Assembly (NCBI RefSeq): GCF_021531715.1
Contig: NZ_JAFBIT010000002.1
Coordinates: 186,001-250,000 of the forward strand
Direction: 5' to 3'
Source: Anaeromassilibacillus senegalensis
GTDB taxonomy: Bacteria; Bacillota; Clostridia; Oscillospirales; Acutalibacteraceae
DNA: 64,000 nt
Of the stretch, positions 59,323-64,000 are shown in pieces. Within the stretch, counting starts at the first letter, position 1. Every line of letters begins with the position of its first letter. The notes below the pieces were generated by a model. The model worked only from the letters and a program-made list of their open reading frames with translations. It was not told the DNA's origin and ran no database searches. The translations under genes were made by a program, and so were the position numbers.

Positions 59323-60116
59323 GCTTTTGCCGCCTCCTCCTTGACGCCGAGCGCCTCTGCGAGAAGCTCGGTGAAATAGTAAACCGGGATCTTGCCGCTG
59401 CCGCTCTTCTTAAGATTATACATGCAGAGCGGACATGCGGTGATCAGCATTTCTGCGCCGAGACCGGCCGCGCTGTCCATGACGGTAGTGCTCATGCGCT
59501 TCGTCATGTCCTTCTCCTTGAGGGAGATGTAGCCGCCGCAGCACTCGTTGCGGTACGGATAAACAACCGGCGTGGCGCCGATGGCGCGGATGAAATCCTC
59601 GATGATCGTGGGATTCTCCGGGTTGTCAAACTCCAGCAGTCCGCTGGGTCTCAGCAGCAGGCAGCCGTAATAGGCGCCGATCTTTCTGCCCGTTAAGGGG
59701 TTCACAACCTTCTTCTTCAGTTCATCGAAGCCGACGCGGTCGCGGAGCACTTCGAGGAAGTGGAGAACGGTCGTCTCGCCCGCATAGGGCTCGTCGAGCT
59801 GCATGTAGTTGTTTGCTCTGGTTCGGATGTCCTCCACGTTCTTCATGTCATCGTTGACGCGTTTGATGACATGATGACAGGCGGAGCAGAGTGTTACGAG
59901 ATCCTGTCCCTTTTCCTTCGCCTCGTTCAAGGCGCGGACAGAGGACAGCTTCGTCGCAATCTCGTCCGATCCGAGAGGATAAACGCCGCCGCAGCACTGC
60001 CAGTTTTCGATCTCTTCCAATTCAAATCCAAGCGCCCTTGCAGAGGCTCTGGCATAGGCGTCAAGATCCTTTGCCTTCGTCTTCAAGGTGCATCCCGGAT
60101 AATAGCTGTACTTCAT
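59319..60116 (-). CDS. hdrB: Heterodisulfide reductase subunit B with two complete CCG motifs
   Basis: A 265-residue HdrB, first gene of the eleven-gene operon. Both CCG motifs are intact: C9, C41-C42, C77/C80 and C152, C192-C193, C228/C231. In methanogens these hold the two noncubane [4Fe-4S] clusters that cleave the CoM-S-S-CoB disulfide. This organism should have neither thiol, so the physiological partner must be another disulfide, a protein such as DsrC, or FrdB itself. The start at 60116 begins directly at the family-typical KYSYYPGC; an ATG 15 bases upstream overlaps the ribosome site. Confidence 0.93.
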   Translation of the reverse strand: MKYSYYPGCTLKTKAKDLDAYARASARALGFELEEIENWQCCGGVYPLGSDEIATKLSSVRALNEAKEKGQDLVTLCSACHHVIKRVNDDMKNVEDIRTRANNYMQLDEPYAGETTVLHFLEVLRDRVGFDELKKKVVNPLTGRKIGAYYGCLLLRPSGLLEFDNPENPTIIEDFIRAIGATPVVYPYRNECCGGYISLKEKDMTKRMSTTVMDSAAGLGAEMLITACPLCMYNLKKSGSGKIPVYYFTELLAEALGVKEEAAKA

Positions 60117-60212
60117 AGCTACTCGTGTCATCCTTTCTATAAAATAATTTTGATTTGGCTTGCATGTCCCGGCCGAGCCGCCGCGATGCAGCGCGCGGAC
60201 TCAACCCAATAA

Positions 60213-60241
60213 ATTTTATCATATCGATATTCTTTTATCAA
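60213..60241 (-). promoter_or_regulatory. Sigma-A promoter of the Hdr-Flx-Frd-Fum operon, with palindrome in spacer
   Basis: Minus strand: TTGATA (60241-60236), 17-base spacer, TAAAAT (60218-60213). The spacer contains the perfect palindrome ATATCGATAT (60221-60230), a possible operator. The leader to the first ATG is about 90 bases. Confidence 0.7.
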
Positions 60242-60290
60242 GCGTTTTCGCGATTTTTCCGGATGAAAATATAGGTTTTTCAGGAAAGGA

Positions 60291-60329
60291 AAAAACGCAG
60301 AAAACGCGGCGGACATTCCGTCCACCGCG
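60291..60329 (-). terminator. Terminator of histidine kinase gene
   Basis: CGCGGCGGAC (60305-60314) and GTCCACCGCG (60320-60329) form a 10-bp stem with one wobble, with a T-rich tail on the minus strand (TTTTCTGCGTTTTTT). Confidence 0.75.
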
Positions 60330-60339
60330 CTTTTCCGCC

Positions 60340-61779
60340 TTATTCTTCTGTTTTTGTATCTTGCACACTGCACACCGGCAGCTCAAACCAGAAGGTGCTG
60401 CCCTGCCCGACCTCGCTCGCGACGCCGTAGCGTCCACCGTGCAGATCAAGAATATTTTTCACAATGGAAAGCCCCAGCCCCGTACCGACCTGCGCGCGGC
60501 GGTGCTCCTTGTCCACCTTGTAGTAGCGGTCCCAGATATACGGGAGCTTATCCGCCGGGATGCCCTCGCCCGTATCCCGGATCTCGATGCGTACGAGGCC
60601 GTTTTCTACGGTCTGCCGCAGCGACACGGTCTTATCCGCGCCGGCATAGTTGATTGCATTGTTCACGAGATTGTAGATAACCTGCGAGATTTTGAGCCGG
60701 TCCGCGTGGACGTACACATCACGATCATACAAAAACGGGAAGCTGTAATCCGCGAGCTTGTCGTAGCGGTGCAGCGTCTCGCGCACATCGGCTGTGAGGT
60801 TAAAATCCTCCTGCGACAGCGTCAGCACGCCCGCCTGCAGCTTGGAGAGGTCGAGCAGGTCGTTGACAAGCCCCGCGAGGCGGTTGGCCTCGTCGATGAT
60901 GACCTGCACATTTTCCGGCGTGTTCTCGCCCGGAATGTCGCGCATAACCTCCGCATAGCCCGAGATCATGGTGAGCGGCGTGCGCAGGTCGTGCGAGACG
61001 TTCGCGATCAGCTCGCGGCGCAGATCCTCGGCCTTCGAGAGCTCCCCCGCCGCGTAGTTCAGCGTGGCGGCAAGCTCCGAGACCTCCCGCGCGCCCTGCT
61101 CCGGGAACCGGATATCATACGTACCCGCGGCGAGCTGCTTGGCCGAAGCGTTGATCCGCTCGATCGGCCCCGAGAGTCGCGAGGCGATGAACAGCGCCAG
61201 CACGAATGAGAGCGCGATCATGACGCCCGTGAGGCACCAGAGCTGCACCTTCAGCGTCTCCACCGTGGAATCGACAGGCACCACGCTGCTGGAAAGCAGC
61301 ACAAGATACTCGCCGCCATCCAGAAGCGTGACCGTCCGCGCAAAGATAATGCTCAGGCTTTTCTCGGCCGCGCCGGAGGAATCCACGATGTTGTCCTCCA
61401 ACACGCTGCCGCCCGCCGCCTTGACCTCAAGGAACAGACGCCGGCAGTCCCAGATGCCAAAGCGCTCCAGCACGCCGCCGCGCGCATTCGGGGATACGGA
61501 GATGTTCGTCCCGTTTTTGTCCGCGACCAGAACGGATACGCCTGTGGTGCGCGTGATCTGGATAAAATCGTCCATCGACGCGCCGTCGTCGAGCATATTG
61601 ACGACGCGTTCCGAAATGGTGCGGATCTCGCTGACCTTGATCGCCTTATAAAACAGATTGAGCAGGGAAATCTGAAAAATCCACAGCAGCGCAACAATCA
61701 CGGCCGTGAACAGCACGAAGCCCAGCATGACCTGCGTGCGGATACCGGGCCTGCGCAGCTTGTGTTTTGCCTTCTCCAT
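60340..61779 (-). CDS. Sensor histidine kinase
   Basis: A 479-residue membrane kinase. Two membrane helices (about 17-40 and 178-200) flank an extracytoplasmic sensor; then HAMP (200-252), HisKA with H263 in NVSHDLRTPLTM, and an HATPase domain (NNAINYA, DTGEGIP and GTGLGLSIVK as N, G1 and G2 boxes). The pair with the OmpR-type regulator nine bases upstream forms a two-component system. Its signal is unknown; the neighbouring Hdr operon is a possible target but nothing proves it. Confidence 0.93.
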   Translation of the reverse strand: MEKAKHKLRRPGIRTQVMLGFVLFTAVIVALLWIFQISLLNLFYKAIKVSEIRTISERVVNMLDDGASMDDFIQITRTTGVSVLVADKNGTNISVSPNARGGVLERFGIWDCRRLFLEVKAAGGSVLEDNIVDSSGAAEKSLSIIFARTVTLLDGGEYLVLLSSSVVPVDSTVETLKVQLWCLTGVMIALSFVLALFIASRLSGPIERINASAKQLAAGTYDIRFPEQGAREVSELAATLNYAAGELSKAEDLRRELIANVSHDLRTPLTMISGYAEVMRDIPGENTPENVQVIIDEANRLAGLVNDLLDLSKLQAGVLTLSQEDFNLTADVRETLHRYDKLADYSFPFLYDRDVYVHADRLKISQVIYNLVNNAINYAGADKTVSLRQTVENGLVRIEIRDTGEGIPADKLPYIWDRYYKVDKEHRRAQVGTGLGLSIVKNILDLHGGRYGVASEVGQGSTFWFELPVCSVQDTKTEE

Positions 61780-61787
61780 ACCGCGCC

Positions 61788-62468
61788 TCAGCCTCTCGTC
61801 TCAAAGCGGTAGCCGACGCCGCGCAGCGTCACGATAAATTTGCTGTACGGGCCGAGACTGCGGCGCAGCAGCTTGATGTGCGTATCGAGCGTGCGGTCGT
61901 CGCCGTAGAAATCGTAACCCCAGACATTCGTGATCAGCTGTTCGCGGGTCAGCGCGATGTTGCGGTTGTTGACCATGTAAAAGAGCAGGTCATACTCCTT
62001 CGGAGAAAGATCGACGCGGTTCCCGTCCACCGTGACGACGCGCCCGGTGAAATCGACCATAAGGCCCTCCGCCGTGAAGCGGTCATGCTCCGGCGCCGCG
62101 CGGCGGACACGGTTCATGACGGCGTTGACGCGCAGCATCAGCTCTTTGGGCGAGAAGGGCTTGACGACGTAATCATCCACGCCGAGCTCAAAGCCGTGGA
62201 TCTTATCGTATTCCTCGCCGCGCGCGGAGAGCATGATTACGGCCGGAGAGGCGATCCGCCGGATCTCCGCCACCGCAGAAAAGCCGTCCAGCTCCGGCAT
62301 CATCACGTCCATGATGACCATATCAAATGCATCGGGCGTACGGCGGAAGCACTCGACGGCCTCCATGCCGTTCTCCGCCTCCGTCACCTGATGCCCTTCA
62401 AATTCGGCGTATTTCCGGATTAAGAGCCGGATTTTCGCCTCGTCGTCCACAACCAGAATCCTGTACAT
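61788..62468 (-). CDS. OmpR-family response regulator
   Basis: A 226-residue regulator: receiver domain with phosphorylation site D54 in VIMDVMMPELDG and conserved D8-D9 (VVDDE) and lysine of VKPFSP, then a winged-helix Trans_reg_C domain (LTREQLITNVWGYDFYGDDR). ATG at 62468 follows GGGAGG. It is co-transcribed with the kinase gene downstream. Confidence 0.94.
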   Translation of the reverse strand: MYRILVVDDEAKIRLLIRKYAEFEGHQVTEAENGMEAVECFRRTPDAFDMVIMDVMMPELDGFSAVAEIRRIASPAVIMLSARGEEYDKIHGFELGVDDYVVKPFSPKELMLRVNAVMNRVRRAAPEHDRFTAEGLMVDFTGRVVTVDGNRVDLSPKEYDLLFYMVNNRNIALTREQLITNVWGYDFYGDDRTLDTHIKLLRRSLGPYSKFIVTLRGVGYRFETRG

Positions 62469-62595
62469 ACCCGTTTCCTCCCCATGCTGTTTTGCTGTGC
62501 CCATTATAGCGCACAAATGTGAAAAATGCGTGAAGACCGACCGAAAAGTTGCCGCCGGTACCGTTGTATGTATGTAAAAACTGCACAAAAACGAT

Positions 62596-62616
62596 CGAAA
62601 CATTTCTGATGTTTCG
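62596..62616. promoter_or_regulatory. Perfect 8-bp dyad, possible operator
   Basis: CGAAACAT (62596-62603) and ATGTTTCG (62609-62616) around TTCTG. It is about 40 bases upstream of the plus-strand -35 and could bind the response regulator or another dimeric regulator. Confidence 0.45.
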
Positions 62617-62657
62617 CTGATTTCATCATCCCGCCGCAAAAAAATTTTCCCCAGCTG

Positions 62658-62686
62658 TTGACATTCACCGGAGTTTGGAGTAGGAT
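62658..62686 (+). promoter_or_regulatory. Promoter for cytidylate-kinase-like gene
   Basis: TTGACA (62658-62663), 17-base spacer, TAGGAT (62681-62686, four of six matches). Confidence 0.6.
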
Positions 62687-62799
62687 AATTATAGAAAATT
62701 CGCATAAACTTTTGCTCAATTCGCAAATACTTTCGCGTGTTTTCAACAATTCCCACCAAAGCGCACACGTTTGGCAAAAAAAGACGAGGAGGAGCGTAT

Positions 62800-63417
62800 A
62801 TGTTACCGATCATTACAATTGCGCGCCAGTACGGCAGCGGCGGCCACGAAGTCGGCGAACGTCTGGCTGAAAAACTGAACATCCCCCTTCTCGACAAGCA
62901 GCTGATTGCCATGGCCGCAAAGCAGAGCGGCTTGAGCGAGGAGGTTTTTGAGAAGGCGGACGAAAAGGCTGGAAACAGCCTGCTGTATTCGATGGTGATG
63001 GGAAATTACACCTTCGGCAGCCGCATTACAGGCATCAACGAGATGCCGATCAACGACAAGCTGTTTATTCTGCAGAGCGACCTCATCAAGAGCGCCGCTG
63101 ACAAAGGGCCGTGCGTCGTCATCGGGCGCTGCGGCGATTACATTCTGCGCGACTACAAGAACGTGTTCCGCGTCTTCATCCATGCGAATAAGGAAGCGCG
63201 CATTGAGCGCATTCTGCGCAAGGGCCTTTGCGAGGAGAAGAAGGTCTCTGACTTCATCGCGAAGCGCGACAAGCAGCGCGCAAACTACTACAATTTCTAT
63301 TCCAACAAGCGCTGGGACGATCTCTCGAACTACCACCTGACGATCGATTCCTCCGAGTTCGAGATCGATGATATTGTCGATATTATCATCTCCGCCATCG
63401 GGCGCGTCAAGGCGTAA
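62800..63417 (+). CDS. Cytidylate kinase-like family protein
   Basis: A 205-residue P-loop kinase of the cytidylate_kin2 family, common in Clostridia. The N-terminus ITIARQYGSGGHEVGERLAE contains the divergent P-loop, followed by LLDKQL, and the middle has VVIGRCGDYIL and RVFIHANKEAR. It resembles nucleoside monophosphate kinases but the substrate is unproven. ATG at 62800 follows GAGGAGGAG; the frame is open 21 codons upstream without a ribosome site. Confidence 0.85.
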   Translation: MLPIITIARQYGSGGHEVGERLAEKLNIPLLDKQLIAMAAKQSGLSEEVFEKADEKAGNSLLYSMVMGNYTFGSRITGINEMPINDKLFILQSDLIKSAADKGPCVVIGRCGDYILRDYKNVFRVFIHANKEARIERILRKGLCEEKKVSDFIAKRDKQRANYYNFYSNKRWDDLSNYHLTIDSSEFEIDDIVDIIISAIGRVKA

Positions 63418-63472
63418 AGCCGCATCACACAGAGTTTATCTACCTTTTATATTTTTCATTTTTTATCCCTTC

Positions 63473-63510
63473 AGGAAAAGAGGCGTACCGCAAGGCGCGC
63501 CTCTTTTCCT
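63473..63510. terminator. Perfect 13-bp bidirectional terminator
   Basis: AGGAAAAGAGGCG (63473-63485) and CGCCTCTTTTCCT (63498-63510), 12-base loop. It serves the kinase gene and overlaps the stop codon of the convergent SLOG gene. Confidence 0.78.
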
Positions 63511-64000
63511 ATACCTCGGGCAGCGCGGTCTGCACCGGGGCGACGGTGAGCAGGTGGATGATCTCGAGTCCGGCGGCGCGGGCACGGCGCACGGTGTAGC
63601 CGGTGCCGCTGCGCGGATTCTGGAGATAGCAGACGCAGACCGACGCGGCGTCAACGAGCGCGTCGTTGCGGCGGCGCATACAGTCCTTCTCAAACACGTC
63701 GCAGATGCAGCGCATAGAGTCTGCGGCGTGCAGGATTTCCTCGTAGCGCAGGCGATCGGCGGTCGTCCATCCCCGGCACTGGTCGCGACAGGGCAGAATC
63801 AGATGCAGGCGCACGGGCAGCGTTTCCCGCACACGGAGCACCGCCTCGGCCGCGAGCGTATCGAAGCCCCGCGCACCGCCGGCATAGAAATCCATAACGC
63901 CACGCGCTGCGAGCGCGCGCACCTGTGCTTCCAGCGCCGCGCGGAGCGGCTCACGGTCCTCCGCCGCGATGACCCGGTGTCCTGTAAAGCAGCATCCCTT
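63509..64000 (-). CDS. SLOG-family protein (5' end beyond window)
   Basis: The frame runs open to the right edge, beginning KGCCFTGHRV. This matches the SLOG/DUF1273 (YspA/DprA-like) Rossmann fold, whose members start near CFTGHRP. Further blocks are DFYAGGARGFDTLAAEAVL and the nucleotide-loop NPRSGTGYTVRRARAAG. The true start is probably only one or a few codons outside. SLOG proteins bind nucleotides or nucleotide-derived signals; some belong to stress or defence systems, but the function of this one is unknown. Confidence 0.8.
   Translation of the reverse strand, partial: KGCCFTGHRVIAAEDREPLRAALEAQVRALAARGVMDFYAGGARGFDTLAAEAVLRVRETLPVRLHLILPCRDQCRGWTTADRLRYEEILHAADSMRCICDVFEKDCMRRRNDALVDAASVCVCYLQNPRSGTGYTVRRARAAGLEIIHLLTVAPVQTALPEV

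Larger units (their letters stand above)
62469..62799. other. 331-bp divergent intergenic region
   Basis: It separates the response regulator from the cytidylate-kinase-like gene. Contents: a minus-strand TATAAT at 62508-62503 without a good -35, a perfect dyad at 62596-62616, and the plus-strand promoter 62658-62686. The rest is AT-rich and I see no coding potential. Confidence 0.65.

Noticed and set aside
49914-60116. Reading of the Hdr genes as methanogenesis genes or archaeal contamination
   Set aside because: Ribosome sites, bacterial promoters, flx genes and short HdrC fit the bacterial Hdr-Flx type, and all neighbours are bacterial.
60137-60373. Minus-strand 78-codon frame upstream of hdrB
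   Set aside because: It covers the operon promoter and the histidine kinase terminator, and its composition is not protein-like.

Overview
This window most likely comes from a strictly anaerobic, high-GC member of the Bacillota, probably class Clostridia near the Oscillospiraceae/Ruminococcaceae. Supporting signs are a T-box leader, a LexA box of the Bacillus/Clostridium GAAC-N4-GTTC type, a class B sortase, an LTA-synthase-like enzyme, a VanW protein, ThiI without a rhodanese domain and a large set of Fe-S enzymes. Genes are dense and mostly on the minus strand. Starts include ATG, GTG and TTG, usually after a purine-rich Shine-Dalgarno site. I saw no rRNA, tRNA, CRISPR array, insertion sequence or prophage. 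Assignments rest on motif recognition in the translated sequence; no database search was run.

Region by region. 1-8 kb: GTP cyclohydrolase I (cut by the left edge), an LTA-synthase-like enzyme, a heterodimeric ABC exporter, a cysteine-rich CCG-like protein and a nucleoside phosphorylase. 8-14 kb: a cell-wall block with a left-handed beta-helix protein, an FHA-FtsW fusion whose 3' end carries a 79-bp direct repeat, a class B penicillin-binding protein and an HtrA protease. 14-24 kb: an amidohydrolase, an ECF S component, a HAD phosphatase, then a tight minus-strand run nadE - 2-hydroxyacid dehydrogenase - cysteine desulfurase - thiI - cinA - sortase B. 24-32 kb: a VanW lipoprotein, a glycolipid glycosyltransferase fused to a Nudix domain, an AraC-led cluster and a MATE exporter. 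32-35 kb: an SOS-type operon of dinB, a radical SAM DNA-repair candidate and its partner. 35-45 kb: a zinc-ribbon membrane protein, an oxidoreductase, an AI-2E-family transporter, GNAT/RidA, an O-acyltransferase set, a polysaccharide-type ABC exporter and a lipid kinase.

45-49 kb holds a three-domain protein (XRE helix-turn-helix, cupin, acyl-CoA synthetase). It lies behind a complete T-box riboswitch with its own strong promoter, which is unexpected for this enzyme class. An Mrp ATPase and a scar made of two decayed genes follow.

49.9-60.1 kb is the most striking part: an eleven-gene operon transcribed as hdrB-hdrC-hdrA-flxD-flxC-flxB-flxA-frdB-frdA-fumarase alpha-fumarase beta. It joins a full HdrABC/FlxABCD electron-bifurcation module to a soluble fumarate reductase and a class I fumarase. 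The inferred job is NADH oxidation coupled to both fumarate reduction and ferredoxin reduction, a quinone-free route from malate to succinate that would conserve energy. The window ends with a two-component system, a cytidylate-kinase-like protein and a SLOG-family gene cut by the right edge.
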